Assembly (NCBI RefSeq): GCF_025787225.1
Contig: NZ_CP090958.1
Span: 62,001 to 126,000 of the forward strand
Reading direction: 5' to 3'
Source of the DNA: Saxibacter everestensis
GTDB lineage: Bacteria > Actinomycetota > Actinomycetes > Actinomycetales > Brevibacteriaceae
DNA length: 64,000 nucleotides
Part shown: positions 18,507 to 26,707 of the stretch, piece by piece
How the letters are laid out: each line of letters starts with the position of its first letter
How positions within the stretch are numbered: position 1 is the stretch's first letter
Translations under genes and position numbers: made by a program
The notes under the pieces: generated by a model
Seen by the model: only the letters and a program-made list of their open reading frames with translations
What the model was told of the DNA's origin: nothing
Databases searched by the model: none

Positions 18507-19408
18507 GGGTTTATTCCCTCCCCGGGAGTGGCGCCGCGGACACCGCTGCCGGACGTGTAGCCGGCCTCGCTTCCGCCTCTTGGGTAACCCTGCTGGCCGC
18601 CAGTTACCGGAGCAGCGGGCTGACCTGTATAGCCAGGTTGAGCCGGGTTTCCGGGCTGCGCGCCGCTTGGATAGCCGGGTTCGCTCCCGGCTGGGTAGCC
18701 CGCCTGGTTGCCAGCCAGATAGTCGCCGGTGGGGCCTGTTCCGGTTTGAGCCGCCAGTGGATCAGCATGCTTCGGCGAACCGTCACTCGTCGAGTGCTCT
18801 TTCTTGTCGTCCACAACTCCTCGGGTGAGTCGGCCAGCCAGAATTCCGGCGCCTAGTGCGATGCCGATGAAGAGCGCGGGCTTACGCCGGGCAAAACTCT
18901 TCACGTCGTCGAGCAGGTCGCGGGGTTCCTTGTCGCCGATCCACGAGGCCGCGGAGTCAAGTCGCTCGGATGCCTGGCGGACCAGCTGAGTTGCCAGGCC
19001 GGAATCCTCTGAGTGCTCGGCCATGGAACCGAACTCGTCGCGAAGCGAGCGGATGGTGTCCAGCGCACGTTCCTGCTGTGTCGAGGCCTGCTGACTCAGC
19101 TGCTCACCGGCTTGTTGCGTAACGCTCCTGGCCTGTTCCTTGACTTCATCGAGCACGCTTGAGGCTTCGCCTTTTACCGTCTCCGCCACGTTCTTCCCGG
19201 CATCGCCGGCCGTCTGACCGACCTCTTTGGCCTTGTCTTTCGCCGTGTCGGTGGAACTGCCACCGACTGTGGATCCGGTTCCTGTGCTCCGATCAGGCCC
19301 GGTTGCCCGATGCAGACCGGCGTCGCTGGACACTTCGGTTGGTTGAGCAGGGACCGAAGGCGGTGGGACCACCTCAGGGTCCCGATCATTGTGCGGATAC
19401 TGCGTCAT
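18503..19408 (-). CDS. Apolar/low-complexity membrane-anchored protein
   Basis: 301 aa, first gene of the DUF3618/Holin-X operon. Residues 1-60 are Pro/Ser/Thr-rich. About 60-165 forms a long amphipathic helix region (repeats of VKGEASSVLDEVKEQARSV type, LEA-like). One membrane helix is near 183-200 (ALFIGIALGAGILAG). The tail (about 215-301) carries Gly-Tyr-Pro repeats of the GYPSG/QPGY sort. No enzyme motif. Probably tethered to the membrane; I infer an envelope or stress role only from the operon. ATG start. Confidence 0.75.
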   Translation of the reverse strand: MTQYPHNDRDPEVVPPPSVPAQPTEVSSDAGLHRATGPDRSTGTGSTVGGSSTDTAKDKAKEVGQTAGDAGKNVAETVKGEASSVLDEVKEQARSVTQQAGEQLSQQASTQQERALDTIRSLRDEFGSMAEHSEDSGLATQLVRQASERLDSAASWIGDKEPRDLLDDVKSFARRKPALFIGIALGAGILAGRLTRGVVDDKKEHSTSDGSPKHADPLAAQTGTGPTGDYLAGNQAGYPAGSEPGYPSGAQPGNPAQPGYTGQPAAPVTGGQQGYPRGGSEAGYTSGSGVRGATPGEGINP

Positions 19409-19783
19409 GGTTCTCCCCTTCTCGCTTAAGAGATATTGCTCCGGGACCTCTTCAATGTCAGATCGCGGGCGTAACAGGAGGGAAACGCACAGCTGCTTGA
19501 CGTCCCTGCCGTCACCACCGGCTAAGCGGCGTTACCAGGCTTGTGCCCAAAGCTCGAGAATCTAAACGTCATCCTGTGCCGGGTCTTTCAGGTGACGCGC
19601 TGGCGCGAGAACCAGCGGTTCCCAAGGTGGGCAGTTCCTCGGTCATGCTCGAGAGCCTTTCTCCCAACCCAAAATTTGGGAGTCAGGCGGATGAAATTGA
19701 GTGTCAGCCGGGTATTTCTTGTGGGAGAAGAAGTAGCGCGGGACGTGTTTAACCGCGAAGAAGCAGGGGAACTGCTTCTCAGT
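19409..19783. other. Intergenic region upstream of the heptose operon
   Basis: No convincing gene. An in-frame ATG at 19691 could extend the GmhB-like protein by 31 residues, but that part has no family likeness. A palindrome CCCAAA-A-TTTGGG (19668-19680), also pairable as CTCCCAA/TTGGGAG (19661-19682), is the only clear structure and may be an operator or hairpin for the operon promoter. Confidence 0.4.
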
Positions 19784-20347
19784 ATGAGCAATACCTCCCA
19801 GGATTTGCCGCGTGCGGTGCTCTTTGATCGCGACGGCACGCTTATCGCGGATGTACCAGACAACCGCGATCCGGCTCAGGTCAGCGCGATGCCGACGGCG
19901 CAGGACGCGGTGTCGCTGGCACGTTCCGCGGGAGCACGAGTCGGCGTGATCACGAACCAGGCCGGGGTCGCCCGCGGTTTGCTCACCTCTGAAGACGTCG
20001 CGACGGTTAATCGACGAGTCGACGAGTTGTTCGGCACCTTCGACGTATGGTGTGTTTGCCAGCACGCGGAAAGCGACGGCTGTGAGTGCCGCAAACCGAA
20101 GCCCGGCATGCTGCTGCGGGCCGCCGAGCTGCTTGGTCTGGCACCGGCAGATCTGGCCTTCGTTGGAGATATCGGGTCCGACGTCGCGGCCGGAACGGCA
20201 GCCGGCATCAGAACGGTTCTGGTGCCCACGCCGGTCACCCGGGCGACCGAGATCGACAGTGCACCGGTCGTGGCGGCGAGCCTTTACGAGGCGATTGACG
20301 GATTGTTCAGCTCGGATGACGCCTCTCAGCTCGAGGTTCGGGGATGA
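19784..20347 (+). CDS. gmhB: GmhB-like D-glycero-D-manno-heptose bisphosphate phosphatase
   Basis: 187 aa from ATG 19784. HAD phosphatase of the IIIA histidinol-phosphate/GmhB branch: FDRDGTL near residue 14 (nucleophile Asp), VITNQAGVARG near 54, the zinc loop CQHAESDGCECRKPKPGM near 92 (C-x-H and C-x-C ligands) and FVGDIGSDVAAG near 128. It removes the C7 phosphate of heptose-1,7-bisphosphate, the step between the two HldE reactions. First gene of a coupled rightward operon; the next ATG overlaps its stop. Start could also be 19691. Confidence 0.85.
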   Translation: MSNTSQDLPRAVLFDRDGTLIADVPDNRDPAQVSAMPTAQDAVSLARSAGARVGVITNQAGVARGLLTSEDVATVNRRVDELFGTFDVWCVCQHAESDGCECRKPKPGMLLRAAELLGLAPADLAFVGDIGSDVAAGTAAGIRTVLVPTPVTRATEIDSAPVVAASLYEAIDGLFSSDDASQLEVRG

Positions 20348-21465
20348 ACCGGCGAGTGCTCGTTGCCCGGCTCGACAGCGTTGGTGATGTCCTGCTTGCC
20401 GGACCTGCCGTGCGGGCCATTGCAGCCGAAGCCGAGGTGGTGATGCTCGCCGGACCGCAAGGTAGCGGTGCGGCAGCTCTGCTCCCCGGGGTGGAAAACG
20501 TCATCAGCTGGGCGTCGCCCTGGATTGTTGACCCAGCGCCGCCCGTTGATGCGCCATCGATCGAAGACTTGCACCGGCAGATGGTCGACGCACGGATCGA
20601 CGAGGCGGTGATCCTGACCTCTTTTCACCAGTCGCCGCTCCCGCTAGCCCTGCTGCTCCGGCTTTCCGGGGTCGATCGGATCACCGGCGCGTCCACCGAC
20701 TTCGCCGGCTCACTGCTGGATGTTCGGCTGAAGCCGGGCGAGGACTTCCCGGAAGACCAACCGGAGGCCGAACGCGCACTGTGCATCGCTGCGGCTGCTG
20801 GCTTCCGGCTTCCGGCTGGCGACCCAGGGAAACTCGCCGTGCGCGCGGATCCTGCTGCGACCGCGCTGACCGGGACGGACCCGTACATTGTGGTGCACCC
20901 CGGTGCAGCTGTACCTGCCCGCGCCTGGCCCCCCGAGCACCATGCCGCCGCGGTCACGCTGCTCTCTCAAGCCGGATATCGGGTCCTGGTCACAGGCGGC
21001 CCCGGCGAAACCGCGATCACCGCTCAGGTCGCAGGTTCCTACGCCACAGACCTGGGCGGGCAAACGGACCTGCGGACGCTGGCCGCGGTGCTCGCAGGAG
21101 CATCGGCCATTGTCGTTGGCAACACCGGACCGGCCCATCTGGCGGCGGCGGTCGGCACGCCGGTCGTGAGCCTGTTTGCGCCGGTGGTACCGGCGATCCG
21201 CTGGGCACCGTATGGCGTGCCGACCGTGCTGCTGGGAGATCAGCAGGCCGCGTGCCGAAACACCCGAGCGCGGCAATGCCCCGTGCCAGGCCATCCATGC
21301 CTGTCGTCGGTCCGTCCAGTCCGCGTCCTTGAGGCGGTGCGGCAGCTCGCTCCCGGCGCCGCCCGGCAGGAGCAGCATGCCGCCGGTCGAGCCGAGCCTG
21401 CCGCCCAGCACAGGCAGCATGCCGCCGGTCGAGCCGAGGACCGTAAGGAAGTGAGGACGGTTTGA
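20344..21465 (+). CDS. GT9 heptosyltransferase-like glycosyltransferase
   Basis: 373 aa, GT-B fold. N-terminal ARLDSVGDVLLAGPAVRA is the GT9 LPS-heptosyltransferase signature; VVHPGAAVPARAWP near 180 and GNTGPAHLAAAVGTPVVSLFAPV near 258 form the donor site for ADP-heptose. A C-terminal Cys set (CRNTRARQCPVPGHPC) is usual in this branch. The last 30 residues are repeats of QHAAGRAE encoded by two identical 24-bp blocks (21373-21396 and 21415-21438). Coupled to gmhB and to the next glycosyltransferase by overlaps. Confidence 0.88.
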   Translation: MNRRVLVARLDSVGDVLLAGPAVRAIAAEAEVVMLAGPQGSGAAALLPGVENVISWASPWIVDPAPPVDAPSIEDLHRQMVDARIDEAVILTSFHQSPLPLALLLRLSGVDRITGASTDFAGSLLDVRLKPGEDFPEDQPEAERALCIAAAAGFRLPAGDPGKLAVRADPAATALTGTDPYIVVHPGAAVPARAWPPEHHAAAVTLLSQAGYRVLVTGGPGETAITAQVAGSYATDLGGQTDLRTLAAVLAGASAIVVGNTGPAHLAAAVGTPVVSLFAPVVPAIRWAPYGVPTVLLGDQQAACRNTRARQCPVPGHPCLSSVRPVRVLEAVRQLAPGAARQEQHAAGRAEPAAQHRQHAAGRAEDRKEVRTV

Positions 21466-22463
21466 GGATTCTGCTGTGGCATGTGCACGGCGCATGGACC
21501 GAGGCATTCGTTCAGGGCCGACATCAGTACCTGCTGCCTTGGACGCCGGAGGGCGGGCAGTGGGGGCTGGGTCGCGGCGGACGGGACTGGCCGAATAGTG
21601 CGCGGGAGGTGGACCCGGAGCAGCTTCGGAATCTCGATGTCGATGCGGTCGTCTTACAGCGACCCGAGGAAGTGGCCGAAGTCGAAAGGCTGCTTGGGCG
21701 CAGGGCCGGCAAGGACATGCCGGCGGTCTTTGTGGAGCACAATACGCCGCGCGGTGACATCGCGAAATGTCTGCATCCGCTGAGCGACCAGAGCGACATT
21801 CCCATCGTCCACGTCACGCACTTCAACGATGTCTATTGGGACAGCGGGAGGGCGGCCACGACGGTGATCGAACACGGGATCAAGGACCCCGGCGACTTGT
21901 ACTCAGGCGTTTTGCCGAACCTGGGCGTCGTGATCAACGATCCGGTGCGGCGCTGGCGAATCACCGGAACCGATCTGCTGCCTCGTTTCGCCGACGCCGG
22001 CCGGATCGACGTCTTCGGAATGGGCGGCGCCGGTCTTCCGGAGCAACTCGGCCTCGACGATGCCGCCATGCACGTGCACGGCGACCTGCCGGGCGGGTCG
22101 CTCTACAACGAACTGGCTAAACGCCGGGTCTACCTGCATCCCTTTCGCTGGACATCGCTCGGCCTCGCGCTACTTGAGGCGATGCATCTCGGGATGCCGG
22201 TCGTGGCGCTCGCGGCCACCGAGGCCATCCGCGCCGTTCCGCCGGAAGCCGGAGCCATCTCGACAAATATCGACGAACTGTGTGAGGCGGCCGAGAAACT
22301 GATTGCCGACCCGGCCGAAGCGCGTGCCCGCGGCCGGGTGGCCCGCGAGGTCGCGCTGACCCGTTACAACCTTGCCGACTTCCTCCGACGCTGGGATGAA
22401 GTGCTGACCGACATTCGACCGACATCTGTCACTGGCAGAGCCCCTGGAGAAGGGAGACCCTGA
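21462..22463 (+). CDS. GT4-type glycosyltransferase
   Basis: 333 aa with a TTG start overlapping the GT9 stop. Begins RILLWHVHGAWTEAFVQG, then FVEHNTPRGD near 91 and GDLPGGSLYNELAKRRVYLHPFRWTSLGLALLEAMHLGMPVV (about 207-248), the C-terminal nucleotide-sugar lobe of GT-B enzymes with the E-x7-E type motif. Donor and acceptor unknown; the gene lies between two other transferases in the ADP-heptose operon, so it probably extends the same glycan. Confidence 0.82.
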   Translation: MRILLWHVHGAWTEAFVQGRHQYLLPWTPEGGQWGLGRGGRDWPNSAREVDPEQLRNLDVDAVVLQRPEEVAEVERLLGRRAGKDMPAVFVEHNTPRGDIAKCLHPLSDQSDIPIVHVTHFNDVYWDSGRAATTVIEHGIKDPGDLYSGVLPNLGVVINDPVRRWRITGTDLLPRFADAGRIDVFGMGGAGLPEQLGLDDAAMHVHGDLPGGSLYNELAKRRVYLHPFRWTSLGLALLEAMHLGMPVVALAATEAIRAVPPEAGAISTNIDELCEAAEKLIADPAEARARGRVAREVALTRYNLADFLRRWDEVLTDIRPTSVTGRAPGEGRP

Positions 22464-23728
22464 TGAGGATCTCAATGGTTTCCGAACACGCGAGCCCGTT
22501 GGCCGCCCTTGGTGGTGTCGATGCCGGCGGACAGAACGTACATGTGGCAGCACTTTCGGCCGCCCTTGCCCGCCGGGGACACGACATTACTGTTTACACC
22601 CGGCGGGACGACCCGGACCTGCCAACGCGGGTCGAGGCATATCCGGGCGTTCAGGTTGCCCACATCGACGCCGGCCCGGCAGAACAGATATCCAAAGATG
22701 AGCTGCTTCCGTATATCGGCAAGCTGGCCGACGGCATCGCCCGCGACTGGCTGGATTCCCCGCCGGATCTTGTGCACGGACATTTCTGGATGTCCGGCCT
22801 GGCCGCGCTGGATGCGGCCAGGCGGGGCAAGGAAACAAACGGACCTGCCATTCCGGTGGTCCAGACATTTCATGCACTTGGAACAGTCAAGCGCCGGCAT
22901 CAGGGCCGGCAGGACACCAGCCCGAGAGAACGGGAATGGCTGGAGCCGAAGGTCGGTCGGCAGGTGGACCGGATCATCGCCACCTGCTCAGACGAGGTTT
23001 TCGAGCTCAAGGCAATGGGCGTGGACCAGAAAAACGTGTCGATCGTGCCATGCGGCGTCGACCTGCAACTGTTCGGCGGCGAGGGCCCCTGCGAGCCCGG
23101 TAACGGCAAGCGACGAATCGCAGCCGTTGGCCGGCTGGTCCCGCGAAAGGGCATCGACAACGTCATCGCCGCACTGTCCCACCTCCGGCGGGATGGCATT
23201 GCGGACATCGAACTTGTGATTGCCGGCGGGGCCACCGACACTGCCGGGCTGGCCGGCGACGCCGAGGCGCAACGCCTGATGGCGCTCGCCGCGCGGCTCG
23301 GTGTATCGGACCAGATCGATTGGCGTGGGCAGGTTCCGCGCGAGAAACTACCCGCGCTGCTTCGCTCCGTTGATGCCGTGGTGTGCACGCCCTGGTACGA
23401 ACCGTTCGGCATCGTTCCGCTGGAGGCGATGGCTTGCGGTGTTCCCGTGGTTGCCGCCACGGTCGGCGGACTGATCGACACGGTGACGGACGGCGTGACC
23501 GGCATCCATGTGCCGCCTCGTGACCCGGTTGCGCTCGCGGCCACTCTGCGCGACCTGCTGGGCAACCCGAAGCTGATCAAGCGGTTGGGAAAGGCAGGCG
23601 AGAAACGAGTGCATTCCCGATACTCCTGGGAGCGAATTGCTGCGGCGACCGAGCAGGCCTACGGGTTGGCCACCGCCCGGACAGTGGGTGCCGATCGGCT
23701 CCAGCAGGTCGGGGGGAGTGCGCTGTGA
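22463..23728 (+). CDS. GT4 glycosyltransferase (MshA-like fold)
   Basis: 421 aa. N-terminal SEHASPLAALGGVDAGGQNVHVAALS is the sugar-donor loop of retaining GT4 enzymes such as MshA and sucrose-phosphate synthase. VPCGVDLQLF near 192, AVGRLVPRKGIDN near 216, RGQVPREKLP near 291 and WYEPFGIVPLEAMACGVPVVA near 311 (E-x7-E) complete the family. ATG overlaps the previous stop by one base. Its likely role is a sugar-transfer step on the heptose-containing product; nothing links it to mycothiol. Confidence 0.88.
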   Translation: MRISMVSEHASPLAALGGVDAGGQNVHVAALSAALARRGHDITVYTRRDDPDLPTRVEAYPGVQVAHIDAGPAEQISKDELLPYIGKLADGIARDWLDSPPDLVHGHFWMSGLAALDAARRGKETNGPAIPVVQTFHALGTVKRRHQGRQDTSPREREWLEPKVGRQVDRIIATCSDEVFELKAMGVDQKNVSIVPCGVDLQLFGGEGPCEPGNGKRRIAAVGRLVPRKGIDNVIAALSHLRRDGIADIELVIAGGATDTAGLAGDAEAQRLMALAARLGVSDQIDWRGQVPREKLPALLRSVDAVVCTPWYEPFGIVPLEAMACGVPVVAATVGGLIDTVTDGVTGIHVPPRDPVALAATLRDLLGNPKLIKRLGKAGEKRVHSRYSWERIAAATEQAYGLATARTVGADRLQQVGGSAL

Positions 23729-24486
23729 CTGCCCAGGATCTTGGAAAGACAGCGATGACGGCTGTGGCTCCGGCACCGACGGACTCCTACGCCTCAGTGC
23801 TCGAGCATCTGGCGAACATCGGTCCGGCTGTCGAGAGTCTGCGCAGCCAATCGCGACGGCTATCGGCGTGGGGAGTCGAACTGGCGGATCGGCTGATGGC
23901 CGGCCAGCGGCTGTTAACCGCGGGGAACGGCGGCTCGGCAGCCGAGGCGCAGCACCTCAGCGCGGAGCTGGTTGGACGTTTCGATGGCGAGCGGCGGGCC
24001 TTCTCGGCGATACCGCTGCACTGCGACACCTCCGCCGTCACGGCCATCGGCAACGACTATGGTTTCGAGCGGCTTTACGCACGGCAAGTGGAAGGTCATG
24101 GCCGTCCTGGTGACGTGCTGGTTCTGATGTCCACCAGCGGTCGCAGCCGTAACCTCCTCGCCGCCGTTGCGGCCGCCCGAGCCGGAGGCATCACGACCTG
24201 GGCCTTGACCGGCCCCGCCCCGAATCCACTCGCCCAGGCCTGCGACGAGGTGGTGGCAATCTCCGGTAAGGCGGCGAACGTGCAGGAGGCGCACCTGATT
24301 GCGCTGCACGCAATGTGCCGGGCGTTCGATGCCGAAGTCGCCAGATCAGACGCGGCAGCCGCCGGCCCGGCCGAGGTGCCTGCGCGGCCGGCCAGCGCAG
24401 CCGGAACACACGCGGCAACTGGTCTGTCAGCTGGGACAGGGACAGCTGGTCAGTCAGCCGGGACAGGAACGCGGGCGGTGCTATGA
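23725..24486 (+). CDS. gmhA: GmhA-like sedoheptulose-7-phosphate isomerase
   Basis: 253 aa, GTG start overlapping the previous stop. One SIS domain: LTAGNGGSAAEAQHLSAELVGRF near 65-87, DTSAVTAIGNDYGFERLYARQVE near 100-122 and MSTSGRSRNLL near 133, all GmhA hallmarks including the active-site Glu and His of the QEAHLIALH stretch near 187. Converts sedoheptulose-7-P to D-glycero-D-manno-heptose-7-P. Residues past about 205 are a low-complexity tail encoded by a 27-bp repeat (24421-24447 and 24448-24470), absent from typical ~190-residue GmhA. Confidence 0.9.
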   Translation: MTAQDLGKTAMTAVAPAPTDSYASVLEHLANIGPAVESLRSQSRRLSAWGVELADRLMAGQRLLTAGNGGSAAEAQHLSAELVGRFDGERRAFSAIPLHCDTSAVTAIGNDYGFERLYARQVEGHGRPGDVLVLMSTSGRSRNLLAAVAAARAGGITTWALTGPAPNPLAQACDEVVAISGKAANVQEAHLIALHAMCRAFDAEVARSDAAAAGPAEVPARPASAAGTHAATGLSAGTGTAGQSAGTGTRAVL

Positions 24487-25874
24487 GCGCGCAACGTGGC
24501 ACCACCCGGATTGCGGTTGTTGGCGATGTGCTGCTCGATGTCGACCTGAGCGGCAGTTCCAACCGTCTGTGCCCCGATTCGCCCGCGCCCGTGGTCGATA
24601 TCGATGCCACCGAACGTCGGGCGGGCGGTGCCGGACTGGTAGCCCGAATGCTACGACGGGACGGTCGTGAGGTGTCTCTCGTCACGGTGTTGTCCGACGA
24701 CGAGTCTGCCACTGAATTGCGGGAACATCTTCGCGACATCGATCTGATCGCTGGTCCGTCCGGAGCGGCGACTCCGGTTAAGACTCGGCTGCAGTCGGCC
24801 GGTCAGTCCGTGGCGCGTTTCGATGTGGGCTGCTCCCGCCCTCCGTTGCCGGAGGTCACCGACGAGATGCTCGCCGCGGTGGAGAGCGCGGACGCCGTGA
24901 TCGTCTCCGACTACGGCCGGCGACTGACCGAGAATCCTCGGCTGCGCCAGGTGCTGGAGCGCAAGGCGGCCCGCTCGCCTGTCGTCTGGGATCCGCATCC
25001 TTCGGGCGCGCCGCCAGTACCAGGAGTCGCTGTCGCAACGCCTAACCTTTCCGAGGCGCAGCGGGCGAGCGGCGTCGCTGGTGACGACATCCCGGCGGTG
25101 GCCGAAGCGGCCGACATCCTGCGCGCCGAGTGGAAGTGTGAATCGCTGGTGGTGACGCTCGGTTCGAGAGGTGCGTTGATCGCGCACGGACGTCGGGATG
25201 TAGGCGTTCCGCAGGTTATTTCGGCGCCGCTCGACTCGCAGGGCGATGCCTGCGGTGCCGGCGACAGGTTCGTGGCCTCGCTGACTGCCGATCTCGCATC
25301 GGGAGCTGGGCACCCGGAGGCGGTGGCTCGGGCGGTGCGCGAATCGTCTGCGTACCTCGCGGCCGGTGGGATCAGCACACTCAACCGCATCGCCGATCCA
25401 GGCCAGCTGGCCGGTCAGTACGTGGATGCCCAGCGGATAGCAACCAGTACCCGGGACGCAGGCGGAACCGTGGTCGCAACCGGTGGGTGCTTCGACCTTA
25501 TGCACGCGGGGCACGCCCGAACGCTGGCGGCCGCGCGTCAGCTGGGCGACTGCCTCATCGTCTGCCTGAACTCGGACGCCTCGATAAAACGCCTGAAGGG
25601 CGCCGAGCGGCCGATCATCGGCGAGCACGACCGGGTCGAACTGCTGAATGCGCTGGAATGCGTCGACGCTGTCGTTGTCTTCGACGAGGACACGCCGGAA
25701 AAGACGCTGGAAAGCCTGCGCCCCGATCTGTGGGTCAAGGGCGGGGACTACAGCGCAGACCAGCTGCCCGAATCGCGACTGCTGGCCTCGTGGGGCGGAC
25801 GCACCGTCACGGTTCCGTTCTATCCGGCGCGCTCGACCAGTCGACTTGCCGCGGCTCTTGCCGAGGTGGGCTGA
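24483..25874 (+). CDS. hldE: Bifunctional HldE-like heptose kinase/adenylyltransferase, copy 1
   Basis: 463 aa from ATG 24483, overlapping the gmhA stop. The PfkB kinase domain (about 1-310) has VVGDVLLDV, PDSPAPVVDI and catalytic DACGAGDRF near 258. The cytidylyltransferase-like domain (about 325-463) has GGCFDLMHAGHART (H-x-G-H) and LKGAERPIIGEHDR, then DLWVKGGDY. Together they make heptose-1,7-bisphosphate and then ADP-heptose. The sugar loop is altered: GGAGLVARML replaces the usual GGAANVAMN, unlike copy 2, so specificity or activity may differ. Confidence 0.86.
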   Translation: MSAQRGTTRIAVVGDVLLDVDLSGSSNRLCPDSPAPVVDIDATERRAGGAGLVARMLRRDGREVSLVTVLSDDESATELREHLRDIDLIAGPSGAATPVKTRLQSAGQSVARFDVGCSRPPLPEVTDEMLAAVESADAVIVSDYGRRLTENPRLRQVLERKAARSPVVWDPHPSGAPPVPGVAVATPNLSEAQRASGVAGDDIPAVAEAADILRAEWKCESLVVTLGSRGALIAHGRRDVGVPQVISAPLDSQGDACGAGDRFVASLTADLASGAGHPEAVARAVRESSAYLAAGGISTLNRIADPGQLAGQYVDAQRIATSTRDAGGTVVATGGCFDLMHAGHARTLAAARQLGDCLIVCLNSDASIKRLKGAERPIIGEHDRVELLNALECVDAVVVFDEDTPEKTLESLRPDLWVKGGDYSADQLPESRLLASWGGRTVTVPFYPARSTSRLAAALAEVG

Positions 25875-25903
25875 TCACGCCGGTGTTCGGCTGAGACCAG
25901 CCC

Positions 25904-25964
25904 GGAGCCGGACCAGCCGTCGAAGCCGGACCAGCCGTCGGAGCCAGACCAGCGTCGAAGCCAG
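25904..25964 (+). repeat. 18-bp tandem repeat between hldE and SDR genes
   Basis: Three near-identical units (25904-25921, 25922-25939, 25940-25956) of GGAGCCGGACCAGCCGTC plus a partial fourth, in the 119-base gap before the SDR gene. Confidence 0.75.
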
Positions 25965-25993
25965 CAAATCAGTATCAGTGAAGGGACTAGATA

Positions 25994-26707
25994 GTGAGCA
26001 TCATCAATCCATCCGCAAGCCTGCCAGGCAGGGTTCTGGTCACCGGGGGAGCATCAGGACTGGGAGCGGCAGTCGTGGAGGGTCTTCGGACCGCCGGCGG
26101 CACGCCGATCATCCTCGACCGAAATATCGATAACGTGCGTCAGGGTGTTGCGGCGGTCGAAGTAGATGTAGCGGATACCGGTGCCGTAGCCGACGCCGTC
26201 GACCGGGTTGCGCAGGATCTTGGTGGGCTCGACGCCGTGGTCACCGCGGCCGGAATCGACCGCTGCGGCAACCTCGACGAGGTCGCGGCGCAGGAGTGGG
26301 AATTCGTCATCGCGGTCAACCTGATCGGCACGGCCGCGGTGATCCGTGCCGCTCTCCCGTACCTGAAGGAATCGCGCGGGCGGGCAATTACAGTTGCCTC
26401 ATCTCTGGGCCTCCGAGCGCTGCCCGCCGCAACGGCTTACTGCGCTTCAAAATTTGGCGTGGTGGGATTCAGCCGTGCGCTGGCTGCCGAAACCCGGGGC
26501 CAGATCGGCGTGACAACGCTCATTCCTTCCGGCATGCGGACGCGCTTCTTCGATGATCGGGACGAACAGTTCAAGCCGGGGGACGATTCGAAGCTGAATG
26601 ATCCCGGCAATGTCGCCGATGCGGTGCTCTTCGCGCTTGCGCAGCCAAAGTTCTGTGAGGTGCGTGAGCTGGTTATTTGCCACGAGGAAGAGGATTCGTG
26701 GCCATAA
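25994..26707 (+). CDS. Classical short-chain dehydrogenase/reductase
   Basis: 237 aa. TGGASGLGAAV near residue 17 binds NAD(P); the catalytic set is Ser in VASSLGL near 136 and AYCASK near 149 (Y-x-x-x-K). It is a classical SDR, not the extended HldD (ADP-heptose 6-epimerase) type, so it does not complete the Gram-negative pathway. Probably oxidises or reduces a sugar in the same heptose product (inference from position). Its last five codons lie in the first unit of a 21-bp repeat, and it overlaps the convergent GT9 gene by 35 bases. Confidence 0.85.
   Translation: MSIINPSASLPGRVLVTGGASGLGAAVVEGLRTAGGTPIILDRNIDNVRQGVAAVEVDVADTGAVADAVDRVAQDLGGLDAVVTAAGIDRCGNLDEVAAQEWEFVIAVNLIGTAAVIRAALPYLKESRGRAITVASSLGLRALPAATAYCASKFGVVGFSRALAAETRGQIGVTTLIPSGMRTRFFDDRDEQFKPGDDSKLNDPGNVADAVLFALAQPKFCEVRELVICHEEEDSWP

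Noticed and set aside
25994-26707. HldD ADP-heptose epimerase
   Set aside because: The protein is a 237-aa classical SDR with GGASGLG and YCASK, not the ~310-aa extended SDR of HldD.
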